Assembly: GCF_025998175.1 (NCBI RefSeq)
Contig: NZ_AP026695.1
Span: 372,001-436,000 of the forward strand
Direction of reading: 5' to 3'
From: Nitrosopumilus zosterae
GTDB lineage: Archaea > Thermoproteota > Nitrososphaeria > Nitrososphaerales > Nitrosopumilaceae
DNA length: 64,000 nucleotides
A program made the translations under genes and the position numbers. Every line of letters begins with the position of its first letter. Position 1 is the stretch's first letter. The notes under the pieces were generated by a model that worked only from the letters and a program-made list of their open reading frames with translations, was not told where the DNA came from and made no database searches. Of the stretch, positions 31,269-41,021 are shown piece after piece.

Positions 31269-33779
31269 TCATACTAATGGCCTGTCTCCTTCAGTAGGAT
31301 CTACCAATTCTGTTTTTTCACCCTTGTGTATTCTTTCAAGAATCTCCAATGCCGAATATTTGTGAAGGAATTCATTATTGTTTCCACATCTGTATGAGAA
31401 TGTACATCGTGGACACCCTGACTCATTTTTGCATGGACATTCCTTTACAATGTACATGCTTCTCTCAAGGACTTTTTCAAATCTATCATACAATGCTTTA
31501 CTGGCGCCACTTCCGCCAATTGCACCATCATAGATGAAAATCAGGCCTGACGTGCCTAACGATATGCCTCCCAAGTCTTGAGACACTCCGCCTGTAATCA
31601 TGTTGCTTCCTTCAATTACGACATGCTCTGTTGCATGATATCCGCTGGCTTCTGTGTAATCCTCATCCTCTGCCTTTTCCATTATCTTTAGTGGTCTTGG
31701 TGCATGAAAGACAATCCCTTTTGTAACAAAATCATACTCTAGTGGTGCATCAAGCATCACTTTTTCCCCCTGAGTGATTTCTTGTCCTAGCTCTATGTTG
31801 ACATATCCGTAGACTTTTTTCTGAATGTGTAATTTACAAAAAGCAACCTCTATTCCGTTTGCTCTTCTTCTCTCAAAAACCGTCTCAATGGTGGGCCATT
31901 CTTCTGTGAGTGATTTTGTATAGTATGGATAGTCTCTTGAAATTCTTTCTAGTTTTGCAATATTTTTTTTAGGATAGTCGAATTCTTTTACCTTGTATCT
32001 GATTCCTGCTAAAAAATAGATTGCGTCTTTGTGCAACTCCTCAAGCGCGATTGGCAGTACTCTGTCTCCAACTTTTCTGTCTGATAAAAAGATGTCAATA
32101 GATTTGCCGATTCCTCTTATGCTGTATTCGTTCAGCATGGAATTTATTTTGTCAAAATTTGGAACAATCCTGTTGTTGATTATTTTGAGATTTTCTCTGA
32201 TGATGTGGTGTTCAATGATTTCTTCGTGCTCTTTTAATTCGTGTTTGGAAATCGGCCTGTCACATGCCATTGCCAACACTTGAAATTCCTCCACGAATGG
32301 ATTCTTGGGGTCGATGTATGTTTTTTCAATATCTTCAAAATAATCATCCGGATGATTCTTGTAGTATTGAGAAATAGGATCGTTTCCCAAGGCCAGGAAT
32401 GCATAACCTCTTTGTCCTTTTCGTGCAGCTCTTCCTATTCTTTGGATCAGTCTGTTTACCGGAATTGTAGATGAGATGACGCAATCCACGTTTCCTACAT
32501 CTATGCCTAATTCAAGCGTAGGGGTGCATGAAATTGCTTGTAATTTGTCCTCTTTGAACTCTCTCTCTACTGCAGTTCTGTAATTTGCCATCAGCCCTGC
32601 ACGATGAACTTTGATGTTGACTTTTTGCTTTTTTGCTTGTATTGCTAGAAGCTCGGAGTTTAGATGTGAATTGTTAAACACCATGGTCTTGTGCTTTTTT
32701 TCAGTTAATTTTTTTGTCAGTTCTACCATGAGTTTTCTTTGAGTTCTGAGTGATGGAAATAGCATCACAAAATCTGTCTGGCCTTTTTTTCCAGAACCGT
32801 GAATTATTTGCATTTTTTCTCCAAACAACTGCTCACAGAATTTTTTTGCGTCATCTAGAGTTGCTGATGCTGCAACAAATTGCAGTTTGTTGCTGCAAAT
32901 TCTTTTGAGTCTCTTTATGATATAATGTACGTTTGAACCAAAAATTCCCGAATATACGTGGGCCTCATCTACAATCAGAATTCTTGTTGATGATAGTAAT
33001 GACGAAAATTTTGTCTGATGCCACATGTGATAATGCAACACATCAAAATTTGTAACTAAGATCTGAGGTGGATTTTCAACAATATCTCTTCTTTCTGGAA
33101 CTTTGGTGTCTCCATCAAAAACTTTGACATCCACTCCGATCTTTTCAGCAAATTTTTGGATTTTTGGGAATTGATCTCTTGCCAAAGCTTTTGTAGGGTA
33201 TACGAAGATTGCAAAAACATTTCCTTGGTTTGCTTCCTTTTTTATTCTCTGGATGACTGGAATCAAAAATGCTTCCGTTTTTCCTGATGCCGTTGGTGCC
33301 TCGATCACAACATTTTCTCCAAACATGATTTCTTGGATTGTCTCTTCTTGAAACTTGTAAAATTCTTCTATCTGTAATTCTTTGAGGTGCTCTGTGATTG
33401 ATTCCTCCAGGCCCATATCTTCTATTTTGCAGCCCATTTTGGGCTCAGGATTCTTCAAAACTTTGTATTGCGAAATATAGTCTTTTTTTGAAAATAGGAT
33501 CTCCTCTGTAATTTTGTCTGGCTTGTTATCTGCTATCATCTCTTTGATTTCGTTTTCTGCCCTGATGATTCCCTCATCCTTTAAACCGTCTGATAATCCC
33601 TTCTCGGTAACTAGCCCCTTATCAAATCTTGAGAGAAATTCAAGGAATACCTCGTCAATGTTTTTTGAAAATTCTAGCAGATCCTCGATGCCACATTTTC
33701 CACAGGAGACATGCATCTTTTTGTTGAATGTTTTTTGTATCTCTATCTTTGATTTACATTTTGGACATGCGAATTTCAA
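31269..33779 (-). CDS. DEAD/DEAH helicase with DUF1998 zinc module
   Basis: The 836-residue protein starts with a zinc ribbon (FACPKCKSK, VSCGKCGIE). Helicase motifs are then visible: 'APTASGKTEA' (I), 'LIVDEAHVYSG' (II, DEAH), 'VAASATL' (III), 'GIDVGNVD' and 'RIGRAARKGQ' (VI). The C-terminus has the four-Cys cluster 'CPCKNESGCPRCTFSYRC' of the Hrq1/DUF1998 group. This family unwinds DNA in repair. It is monocistronic. Confidence 0.93.
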   Translation of the reverse strand: MKFACPKCKSKIEIQKTFNKKMHVSCGKCGIEDLLEFSKNIDEVFLEFLSRFDKGLVTEKGLSDGLKDEGIIRAENEIKEMIADNKPDKITEEILFSKKDYISQYKVLKNPEPKMGCKIEDMGLEESITEHLKELQIEEFYKFQEETIQEIMFGENVVIEAPTASGKTEAFLIPVIQRIKKEANQGNVFAIFVYPTKALARDQFPKIQKFAEKIGVDVKVFDGDTKVPERRDIVENPPQILVTNFDVLHYHMWHQTKFSSLLSSTRILIVDEAHVYSGIFGSNVHYIIKRLKRICSNKLQFVAASATLDDAKKFCEQLFGEKMQIIHGSGKKGQTDFVMLFPSLRTQRKLMVELTKKLTEKKHKTMVFNNSHLNSELLAIQAKKQKVNIKVHRAGLMANYRTAVEREFKEDKLQAISCTPTLELGIDVGNVDCVISSTIPVNRLIQRIGRAARKGQRGYAFLALGNDPISQYYKNHPDDYFEDIEKTYIDPKNPFVEEFQVLAMACDRPISKHELKEHEEIIEHHIIRENLKIINNRIVPNFDKINSMLNEYSIRGIGKSIDIFLSDRKVGDRVLPIALEELHKDAIYFLAGIRYKVKEFDYPKKNIAKLERISRDYPYYTKSLTEEWPTIETVFERRRANGIEVAFCKLHIQKKVYGYVNIELGQEITQGEKVMLDAPLEYDFVTKGIVFHAPRPLKIMEKAEDEDYTEASGYHATEHVVIEGSNMITGGVSQDLGGISLGTSGLIFIYDGAIGGSGASKALYDRFEKVLERSMYIVKECPCKNESGCPRCTFSYRCGNNNEFLHKYSALEILERIHKGEKTELVDPTEGDRPLV

Positions 33780-33874
33780 GATCTACTTGATTGGCATTAT
33801 TTGGTGATTTATTGTTTAATCATCATTATGGATCCATGACATTATTAAGCTAGGAATTGGTCTTGAATTTAAAA

Positions 33875-34651
33875 ATGAAAAAAATTGAAATTAATAATAT
33901 TTACAATCTAAATTGCATTGAAGGGATGAATTTAATTCCTAAAAATAAGATTGATCTTGTAATTACCGATCCTCCGTTTGCTATAAATTTCAAAGCAAAC
34001 AAGGCAAATTATAACAGAACGTCATCTAGAGTATTGACCGGTTATAACGAAATCAAACCTGGAGATTACTATGATTTTACATTTGCATGGATGAGTGAAG
34101 TTTTTCGAATTCTAAAGGATTCCGGAAGCATGTATGTTTTTTCTGGATGGAATAATCTCAAAGACATTTTGCGTGCATTAGATGACGTCGGATTTACTAC
34201 AGTTAATCATATTATTTGGAAATATCAATTTGGAGTAGTAACGAAAAAAAAATTTGTTACTTCCCACTATCATTGTCTTTATGTTTGCAAAGACAATAAG
34301 AAGCGAAAATTCTATCCTTTTTCCAGATTTCAAAAAAATGACAAAACAAAAGACGGCCGGAGCCTTCATTATAAAGACAAGGAGGACGTATGGGATATCA
34401 AAAGAGAGTATTGGACTGGGGATGAAAAAACTCCTACTAAACTTCCTTCTGAGATCATCAAGAAATTACTTGAATATTCAAGTGAAAAAAAAGATGTCGT
34501 GTTTGATCCTTTTCTTGGTTCAGGACAAGTTGCAGTTGTAAGTAAATCACTTAATCGACGTTATCTTGGATTTGAAATAGTTTCAGATTACTACAAATTT
34601 GCCAAAAAACGACTTGATAAAAACATGTACAGAATAAAGACATCAAAATAA
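33875..34651 (+). CDS. Site-specific DNA methyltransferase, beta type
   Basis: ATG 33875 is preferred to the upstream TTG. The 258-residue protein has the catalytic motif 'VITDPPFAINF' near the N-terminus and the AdoMet motif 'VFDPFLGSGQVAVVS' near the C-terminus, with a target-recognition region between them. That order defines beta-class amino-methyltransferases (N6-adenine or N4-cytosine). No restriction endonuclease lies beside it, so it is probably a solitary, possibly regulatory, methylase. The recognition site is unknown. Confidence 0.9.
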   Translation: MKKIEINNIYNLNCIEGMNLIPKNKIDLVITDPPFAINFKANKANYNRTSSRVLTGYNEIKPGDYYDFTFAWMSEVFRILKDSGSMYVFSGWNNLKDILRALDDVGFTTVNHIIWKYQFGVVTKKKFVTSHYHCLYVCKDNKKRKFYPFSRFQKNDKTKDGRSLHYKDKEDVWDIKREYWTGDEKTPTKLPSEIIKKLLEYSSEKKDVVFDPFLGSGQVAVVSKSLNRRYLGFEIVSDYYKFAKKRLDKNMYRIKTSK

Positions 34652-34652
34652 T

Positions 34653-35000
34653 CTACTTTTTACTTTCTGACTCGTCAATTCTCTTTTGGCCTATTTTCTC
34701 AGAGATGCTTTTTCTTAACTCGTCATCTGTTTTACCTTCTACTTTGACTCCTGCTGTTCTTGCAATCATCTCCAGCTTTTCTCTTTCTGTTTCAACTGGT
34801 CCTGAAATTTTTGGTGATTCTTCGGTAACTTCTTTCATGTGGTCTTGAATTTCGTTTTTTGCTTTGTTGTACTCATTTACTGCTTTTCCAAGTTTTCTTG
34901 CAGCACCTGGAAGTCTTCCAGTGCCTAAAATTAGTACCAGTGCTAAAAAAATTATGATTAGCCATTCGCTTCCACCTACGTTTAGTGAATGTTCTAACAT
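34653..35000 (-). CDS. tatA: TatA/B-type twin-arginine translocase subunit
   Basis: The 115-residue protein has a short periplasmic start, a transmembrane helix 'WLIIIFLALVLILGTGRLPG' and an amphipathic helix 'AARKLGKAVNEYNKAKNEI', followed by a charged tail. The FG-like hinge is GTGRLP. It forms the pore or receptor of the Tat pathway for folded, often metal-loaded proteins, such as cupredoxins. No TatC lies nearby. Confidence 0.9.
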   Translation of the reverse strand: MLEHSLNVGGSEWLIIIFLALVLILGTGRLPGAARKLGKAVNEYNKAKNEIQDHMKEVTEESPKISGPVETEREKLEMIARTAGVKVEGKTDDELRKSISEKIGQKRIDESESKK

Positions 35001-35133
35001 ATTCTGCTATAACCAAATTTGAAATTAAACGTAATGTTGGAGATTTATGCCTAGAGTGGCAGGAATATTTTCATTGAATATCATTCATGAGAAGTACTTA
35101 TTGATTTAAATAAATTCAGAACGTTATACATTT

Positions 35134-35448
35134 ATGAAAAAAATTGAAGCTATAATTCAATCTGGAGCAAAAGATGCAGTCGTTGCTGCAATTAAGAAGA
35201 TTGGCGTTGGTGGAATAACTGTTCACCAAGTTCAAGGACAAGGCTCACAGGATCCTCCGCTAGTTGGACAATACTTTAGCAGGGATATGATAATTTGTGT
35301 GGTAGACGATCCTAAAGTGGATGAAATTTTAGATGCGATTGCAAATGTTGCATGCACTGGAACAAAGGGTGACGGTAAAGTTTTTGTCACTCCTGTTGAT
35401 GACGCACTTGATATTTGCACCAAAAAACGCGGAACCACCTCTATCTAA
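35134..35448 (+). CDS. PII nitrogen regulatory protein
   Basis: The 104-residue protein is of PII length. It begins 'MKKIEAIIQSGAKDAVVAAI', has the T-loop region 'HQVQGQGSQDPPLVGQYFSR', and the C-terminal 'GDGKVFVTPVDDALDICTKK' with the conserved Gly-Asp-Gly-Lys. PII trimers sense ATP/ADP and 2-oxoglutarate to control ammonium uptake and assimilation. The canonical uridylylated Tyr in the T-loop is not obvious. No AmtB gene is adjacent. Confidence 0.92.
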   Translation: MKKIEAIIQSGAKDAVVAAIKKIGVGGITVHQVQGQGSQDPPLVGQYFSRDMIICVVDDPKVDEILDAIANVACTGTKGDGKVFVTPVDDALDICTKKRGTTSI

Positions 35449-36599
35449 TTTAGAACTCTTTGTGGTTCTAGTTTCTTTCTAGATATGATTGCAAATATTA
35501 CGACTCCGATTCCTATTATGCAAAATAGCGCATAGGGTGTTTCATTTCCAAATGATTGCGCAATTGGTCCACCAATAGTTGGTCCTATTGCCCAACCCAT
35601 TCCAAAAATTGTTTCATATGCGCCAATTATTTTCCCTGATATTGCTTTTCTAGTTTTGCTCAAAACAATCTCTAGTGTAAGGGGGAAGAATATGCTGAAC
35701 CCGAATCCCATCAAAACCAGCGCAATTCCAAAAGTTACTGTTGAATCTGCAAAAATTGACATTGCCAATCCTATTGATGCTGCACTTGTTCCGGCAATCA
35801 GAGTTCGACTTGTGTTTCTTGCCAACTTTCCAGCCAATGCAAGAGACACAACTCGTGATATTCCAAAAACAAAATAGAGTGACAAGATATCGGAATCTGT
35901 CATGCCTCTGTCATTTAGAAATGCGGGATAAATTGTGAGTATGATTCCGAATGACGATGTACAAAAAATCAGCAATATTATGGCTTCCGGAAATTTTTTC
36001 ATCTCTTTAATTGATGAAAATGAAAATCCTTCATGATGATTTCTGACGCTTTTTCTTGAAGCTAAAAGAGAAGTGATTATTCCAGTAGCTAGGATGAATG
36101 CCGCGATTTGGAATAGAATTCTATATGTGACATCAAGGCTTTCTAGTACTGCTGTTCCAAGCAATGGGCCTACCATAAAACCAATTACAAAAAACATTGT
36201 GAACCAAGAAATATTTCTGACTCTGTTTTTCTCGGTGCTTTCATTAGATATTATGGATTCGCACGGTGGCCAAAAAAAGGCATGAGCTATTCCTGTCATA
36301 ATTCTAAATCCCATTATTTCCGGAACTGATTGTGCAATTGATAAAAGGTAGATGGATGTAGAATTGACTGCAGCTCCTAATGCAAGCAAATAACCATTGT
36401 TGATTCTATCAAGAAGAATTCCAACAAATAATGGAATGAACATGTAGGGGATGAAATTTGTTAATCCGATTAATCCGAGCTCAGAATATGTCGCACCGAT
36501 TACATTCTTTGCAAAAACTGGTAATATTGGACCGTGTAGTCCATATGAAATTCCTATGATTAGACCTGTGATGTTGACTAATATCAGAACTCTGTTCAT
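35445..36599 (-). CDS. Major facilitator superfamily transporter
   Basis: The 384-residue protein has twelve predicted transmembrane segments, with the motif-A-like loop 'GILLDRINNGYLLALG' between helices 2 and 3, and a similar 'GKLARNTSRTLIAG' in the second half. The substrate is unknown. It resembles drug- or sugar-type exporters. The start overlaps the stop of the methyltransferase gene (ATGA), so the two are coupled. The 3' end overlaps PII by four bases. Confidence 0.88.
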   Translation of the reverse strand: MNRVLILVNITGLIIGISYGLHGPILPVFAKNVIGATYSELGLIGLTNFIPYMFIPLFVGILLDRINNGYLLALGAAVNSTSIYLLSIAQSVPEIMGFRIMTGIAHAFFWPPCESIISNESTEKNRVRNISWFTMFFVIGFMVGPLLGTAVLESLDVTYRILFQIAAFILATGIITSLLASRKSVRNHHEGFSFSSIKEMKKFPEAIILLIFCTSSFGIILTIYPAFLNDRGMTDSDILSLYFVFGISRVVSLALAGKLARNTSRTLIAGTSAASIGLAMSIFADSTVTFGIALVLMGFGFSIFFPLTLEIVLSKTRKAISGKIIGAYETIFGMGWAIGPTIGGPIAQSFGNETPYALFCIIGIGVVIFAIISRKKLEPQRVLN

Positions 36600-37285
36600 T
36601 TGTATGCGGCAACCATTATTGCCCCGCCCATAAGATCTTTCTCAAATTCAACTCTGGAAAATTTTTCTAGTAATAACGCTTCCAGCTTTTTGTTTGCAGG
36701 CCATCTTTTGAATGTCCCATACAATGTTCCAAACTTTAATCCTAATCTTCCACCTGCAACAAACGCTAGAATGGGGAGGATGCATCGCAGATAAAACGAA
36801 ACTCCTGCTCTGATGAATGCTTCGTCTGGTTTTCCCAAATCAACAATCACGAATCTTCCGTCATTTTTTAAAACTCTGTGAATTTCAGAAATTGCAATCC
36901 TCAAATTGATTGCATCCCTTAACGAATATCCGCACAAAACTGCGTCAAATTCCTCGTCTCTAAATGGAATGTGTTCAAAAACTCCATTTGCCATGTCTGG
37001 TGATTTATCAAAATGCTTGCCTGTATTTTTTAGCATGGGGACTAGAGGGTCATAAAGTGTAATTGAAATTTTCCCATCAGTTAATTTCATTGCAGTCTTT
37101 GACATGTTGCCAAAACCAGAACCTGCGTCAAGAATTTTATTCCCTGGAAGAACTCTTCCCGAAATTCCGCGATTTCTATGCTCTGCATCTTTGCCTAATG
37201 AAATTATGGAATTTACTTTGTCATAGACAGGAATGATTTCTCGAAGTACATCCATTACTTCGCCCCAGTAACTTCCTAAACCCAT
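36596..37285 (-). CDS. UbiE/MenG-like class I methyltransferase
   Basis: ATG 37285 (MGLGSYWGEVMD) is chosen because the longer frame runs into the proteasome gene. The 229-residue product shows 'ILDAGSGFGNMSKTA' (AdoMet motif I), 'FEHIPFRDEEFDAVLCGYSL' and 'VLKNDGRFVIVDLGKPDE', as in UbiE/COQ5 quinone C-methyltransferases. A role in menaquinone-type quinone maturation is plausible. Coupling to the MFS transporter is unexplained. Confidence 0.82.
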   Translation of the reverse strand: MGLGSYWGEVMDVLREIIPVYDKVNSIISLGKDAEHRNRGISGRVLPGNKILDAGSGFGNMSKTAMKLTDGKISITLYDPLVPMLKNTGKHFDKSPDMANGVFEHIPFRDEEFDAVLCGYSLRDAINLRIAISEIHRVLKNDGRFVIVDLGKPDEAFIRAGVSFYLRCILPILAFVAGGRLGLKFGTLYGTFKRWPANKKLEALLLEKFSRVEFEKDLMGGAIMVAAYK

Positions 37286-37334
37286 ATTTATCGTCTCAGT
37301 ATACTTGGTTGAATAGTTTTCAAATCTAAAACTT

Positions 37335-38060
37335 CTATTGAGTGTTAAACTTTGATGCGTTTTTAGAATAATTTTCCAAGTCTGATTCGGAAACTTTCTC
37401 AAAAACTTTTGTCTTGTCTGTTATCTTTGCCATCTTTACATTGCTTGCACCATCTTTCTGCTCTGCCTTTAGATTGATTGCTGCAATTGCAAGTCCTGCT
37501 GCATCCTCCAAACTCATATCTTTGCTGTAATATTTTTCTAAAAATTCATTGACATCCTCTGCACCTGCACCAATTGCCACTGCTGAATATTGCAAATAAG
37601 TTCCACTTGGATCTGTGACATAGATTGATCCTCCCTTTTGATCAATTCCTGCAATAATCATGGAAACTCCATTTGGACGGACTCCGCCATATTGTGTGAA
37701 TTGGTGTGCTTGATCAGCTAAATGTTTGGCAACTGTTGAGACTTCTACTGATTCATCATAAGTCATTCTATTTCCTTGTGAAAAGAATCTTGCACTATCT
37801 ACTTGAACACGTGCATCTGGGATGTATCCTGCTGCGGCTACGCCGATATGATAATCCACTTGAAAAATTTTCTGTGTAACGTTCTTAGTCTGTAATGGAC
37901 GTGGTTTTTCCTCTACTGCTAAAATGACTCCTTCTTTGCTAAGAATCCCAATTGCAGTGGTTCCCCTCTTTACCGTCTCAATTGCGTATTCTACTTGGTA
38001 AATTCTGCCATCTGGAGAATACATGGTTGGTGTCATATCGTAACCACGTGATGCCATCAT
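37335..38060 (-). CDS. psmA: Proteasome subunit alpha
   Basis: The 241-residue protein has the alpha-subunit N-terminal signature 'PTMYSPDGRIYQVEYAIETV', the 'RGTTAIG' strand and 'GVRPNGVSMIIAGID' of the 20S alpha family. It forms the outer gated rings of the 20S proteasome. It is transcribed alone, upstream of the methyltransferase gene. Confidence 0.96.
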   Translation of the reverse strand: MMASRGYDMTPTMYSPDGRIYQVEYAIETVKRGTTAIGILSKEGVILAVEEKPRPLQTKNVTQKIFQVDYHIGVAAAGYIPDARVQVDSARFFSQGNRMTYDESVEVSTVAKHLADQAHQFTQYGGVRPNGVSMIIAGIDQKGGSIYVTDPSGTYLQYSAVAIGAGAEDVNEFLEKYYSKDMSLEDAAGLAIAAINLKAEQKDGASNVKMAKITDKTKVFEKVSESDLENYSKNASKFNTQ

Positions 38061-38154
38061 GTTATCACGAGTCCATTCTCAGTCAATTTAAGGGTAATTG
38101 TCCTTGCCTGAATATGGAAAAGATCTGGAAATAGGGTTTTAAGCAAAATTATAC

Positions 38155-38550
38155 ATGTTCTATTATATGTCAAATCAACTTCTGGAATTCAAAGAAATCA
38201 TTCGATCAAAGCATGTCTCTAACACAAGAAAACCAGACAAGCAAACTCGGAAATTACTTCTCTACCTTTTCACAAGTACTAGGGGCGGATTCACTCGTTT
38301 AAGAATAATTGTGCATCTTCTTGAAAGACCATACAACACGCATCAGTTAGCGCAAACCCTTGATCTTGATTACAAGGCTGTTCAGCACCACATGAAAATT
38401 CTTGAAAAAAATAATATGGTCTCAAAAATTGGGGAAAAATACGGGGCAATTTTTCATCTCTCAAACTTCCTTGAATTAAACATACATACTTTGGAAGAGG
38501 CAATAGATAAGCTAGATAGAAAAATGAATCAGAAAAAAATATACCTGTGA
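38155..38550 (+). CDS. ArsR-like winged-helix regulator
   Basis: The 131-residue protein (ATG 38155 or 38167) has a winged helix 'LRIIVHLLERPYNTHQLAQT' with recognition helix 'LDYKAVQHHMKILEKNNMVS' and a wing ending 'YGAIFHLS'. A basic N-terminus and a short helical C-terminus complete it. It lies 55 bases upstream of glutamate dehydrogenase on the same strand and might control it. Confidence 0.82.
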   Translation: MFYYMSNQLLEFKEIIRSKHVSNTRKPDKQTRKLLLYLFTSTRGGFTRLRIIVHLLERPYNTHQLAQTLDLDYKAVQHHMKILEKNNMVSKIGEKYGAIFHLSNFLELNIHTLEEAIDKLDRKMNQKKIYL

Positions 38551-38605
38551 TTTTATATTTACCGATCTCAAATTTTGAATCAAACTTAATATAATATGCT
38601 CAATT

Positions 38606-39892
38606 TTGAAAATCATCTTGGTCAAGAATGATCCTTTTGCAAACGCTACAAAGCAAGTAAATGACGCTTGTGATCTTCTTGGAATTAAAGATCCTGGATT
38701 GCGCGAATATCTTGCAATGCCAAATAGAGTTTTGAGAGTAAAGATTCCGGTAAGGATGGATAATGGTAAAATTAGAGTTTTCACAGGTTTTCGAAGTCAG
38801 CACAATAACGATCGAGGTCCATACAAAGGAGGCATTCGTTACTTCAATCCAGAAGGTGGAGTTGAATACATGGAACGCGAAGTTATGGCACTTTCATCTT
38901 GGATGACTTGGAAATGTGCAATTGTTGATGTTCCGTTAGGCGGGGGAAAAGGTGGCATCTATGTTAATCCTAAAACTGAAAAAATCAGCGAAGCTGAACT
39001 AGAGCGATTGACAAGAGGTTTCGCATTTAAAATATTTGAAGTGATTGGTCCTGGAAAAGATATTCCAGCTCCTGATGTTTACACAACGGGAAAAGAAATG
39101 ACGCAAATCATGGATACTTACAGTAAACTAACTGGAAACATTTACTCTCCTGGTGTGATCACTGGAAAACCAATCTCCATGGGTGGTTCTCTTGCAAGAA
39201 ATGTTGCAACTGGTTTAGGTGCAGCATACTGTGTAAGGGAAGCTGCAAAAACAATGAAACTTAGTCTGAAAGGTGCCAAAGTTGTTTTGCAAGGATTTGG
39301 AAACGCTTCGACATTTGCAGGTGAATACTTGGAAAAAATGGGGGCAAAAATCATTGGTGTTAGTGACTCTAAAGGCTCAATATTGATTTCCAGTGGTGCC
39401 AAAGTTAGCAAAATTATTGAATATAAACAAAAACACGGCTCAGTTGTTGGATTTCCAGGGAGTAAAAAGGTTTCAACTGAAGAGCTACTTACTACAAAAT
39501 GTGATGTTCTAGTTCCAGGTGCATTGGAGAATCAAATTGATGCAAAGATTGCAAAGAATCTGAAATGTAAAATTATTGCCGAAGCTGCAAATGGTCCAAC
39601 ATTGCCAGAAGCTGATCCAATAATTTTCCAAAAGAAAATACTGGTAATCCCCGATATCTTGGCAAACTCTGGCGGTGTATGCATTTCATACCTAGAATGG
39701 GTACAAAATAACATGGGCTACTATTGGACATTTGACGAGGTTGCAAACAAGATGGAGAAAAATATCACTAAAGGATTCAAAGATGCATATGAAATGTCAA
39801 AGAAACACAAAGTTGACATGAGAAAAGCTACAATGGCTTTAGCAGTTCAAAGAGTTGTTGAGGCATTTAACGAAAAAGGCATCTGGCCTTAG
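38606..39892 (+). CDS. gdhA: Glutamate dehydrogenase
   Basis: The 428-residue protein starts at TTG 38606. Its N-terminal domain has 'FTGFRSQHNNDRGPYKGGIR', and the catalytic Lys is in 'CAIVDVPLGGGKGGI'. The Rossmann domain follows, with 'VVLQGFGNAST'. It interconverts 2-oxoglutarate plus ammonium and glutamate, the main ammonium entry for many archaea. Proximity to PII (3 kb away) fits nitrogen metabolism. Confidence 0.95.
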   Translation: MKIILVKNDPFANATKQVNDACDLLGIKDPGLREYLAMPNRVLRVKIPVRMDNGKIRVFTGFRSQHNNDRGPYKGGIRYFNPEGGVEYMEREVMALSSWMTWKCAIVDVPLGGGKGGIYVNPKTEKISEAELERLTRGFAFKIFEVIGPGKDIPAPDVYTTGKEMTQIMDTYSKLTGNIYSPGVITGKPISMGGSLARNVATGLGAAYCVREAAKTMKLSLKGAKVVLQGFGNASTFAGEYLEKMGAKIIGVSDSKGSILISSGAKVSKIIEYKQKHGSVVGFPGSKKVSTEELLTTKCDVLVPGALENQIDAKIAKNLKCKIIAEAANGPTLPEADPIIFQKKILVIPDILANSGGVCISYLEWVQNNMGYYWTFDEVANKMEKNITKGFKDAYEMSKKHKVDMRKATMALAVQRVVEAFNEKGIWP

Positions 39893-40266
39893 ACTAGAAA
39901 GGATTCGTAACAAACTAATTGCTCAATAAACATTATCTTTCCTTTTGTAATTAATCTGAGTTTTCTTTTAAAAGACAGATCGATATTTGTTCTTCTTTGC
40001 AGCAGTTGAATTGTTTTCCAAGTTAGGTGTCTTCCTTTTCTGTCTCTGTCAAAAAGTATGATGAGGTTTTGATATTTTGCAACGCTGTCTGCAAAGTCTA
40101 TCATTCCTCTGAACTTGTGAAATTCTAAAACTCTTCCAGAATATCCTAATTTTCTCAATGCATTAGTGTCTCTCTTTCCTTCTACAACAACCACGCTTTT
40201 TTCCTTTGAATTCAATTGAAAAACAAAATTTTTCAATTCCCTAATTTCTTGTTCGGAAACTAACAC
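39889..40266 (-). CDS. Stand-alone Toprim-domain protein
   Basis: The 125-residue protein has the Toprim Glu motif 'SVVVVEGKRDTNALRKLG' and the Asp motif 'LIILFDRDRKGRHLTWK'. It is of the small archaeal type (UPF0292-like) related to RNase M5 and primase Toprim domains. It probably acts on nucleic-acid phosphodiesters with a metal. The 3' end overlaps glutamate dehydrogenase by four bases. Confidence 0.85.
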   Translation of the reverse strand: MLVSEQEIRELKNFVFQLNSKEKSVVVVEGKRDTNALRKLGYSGRVLEFHKFRGMIDFADSVAKYQNLIILFDRDRKGRHLTWKTIQLLQRRTNIDLSFKRKLRLITKGKIMFIEQLVCYESFLV

Positions 40267-40316
40267 ACTAACTAAACTTGTTTTAACATATTAAGCACTT
40301 TTGCTAATGGAAAATA

Positions 40317-41000
40317 ATGTCCGACGTTCTACTTGTACAGAATACTAGAATTGAAGGCTCTGGGCATCTTGGTGAACTCCTTAAAGAAGATGGATTTGAA
40401 ATCACATCTGTTAATGCCAAACACGAACCATTACCTGAAAAAAAATTCTCTCTAGCAGTAATTTTAGGTGCACCTGAAAGCGCAAATGATGACTTGGCAT
40501 ATCTTAAGGCTGAACAGAAACTGATCAAAGACTACGTTCAAGAAAACATTCCTGTCTTGGGAATATGTTTGGGTTCTCAATTAATTGCAAAAACTTTTGG
40601 TGCCAAAGTGTACCCTGGGCCTAAAAAAGAAATTGGATTTTACAATGACCTGAAAATATCTGATAATGCCTCCTTCTTTTCAAGCTTTACAAACCCATTC
40701 ACTGTATTTCATTGGCATGGTGACACGTTTGATTTGCCTGAAGGCGCAATCAGATTAGCATCCTCCAAAAATTATCTCAATCAGGCATTTCAATACAAAA
40801 GCGCAATTGGATTACAATTTCATCTGGAAGTAAATGAGGAGATGGTAAATCTGTGGCTTGACAATGCTGAGGAAAAACTCCAAAAAATTCCCTATATTGA
40901 TCCGCAAAAAATTCGATCAGACATTGTTGACAATATTTCAACTGTAAAATCAAACATGAATAATTTTTACAACAATTTCAAATCGTCATTTGCCCTTTGA
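40317..41000 (+). CDS. Class I glutamine amidotransferase-like protein
   Basis: The 227-residue protein has the nucleophile elbow 'LGICLGSQLIAKTFG' and the His-Glu of the triad in 'GLQFHLEVNEEM'. The whole chain resembles stand-alone GMP-synthase-like amidotransferases. It hydrolyses glutamine or a gamma-glutamyl compound. The acceptor is unknown. It is a single gene. Confidence 0.9.
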   Translation: MSDVLLVQNTRIEGSGHLGELLKEDGFEITSVNAKHEPLPEKKFSLAVILGAPESANDDLAYLKAEQKLIKDYVQENIPVLGICLGSQLIAKTFGAKVYPGPKKEIGFYNDLKISDNASFFSSFTNPFTVFHWHGDTFDLPEGAIRLASSKNYLNQAFQYKSAIGLQFHLEVNEEMVNLWLDNAEEKLQKIPYIDPQKIRSDIVDNISTVKSNMNNFYNNFKSSFAL

Positions 41001-41021
41001 ACAAAATTTAACATAAAGTTA

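Noticed and set aside
33875-35000. Restriction-modification system around the DNA methyltransferase
   Set aside because: The neighbours are a helicase with repair-type zinc module and TatA. No nuclease or specificity subunit is present.
37286-37402. Longer N-terminus for the UbiE-like methyltransferase
   Set aside because: It would overlap the proteasome alpha gene by 68 bases and adds no conserved sequence. The ATG at 37285 fits the family.
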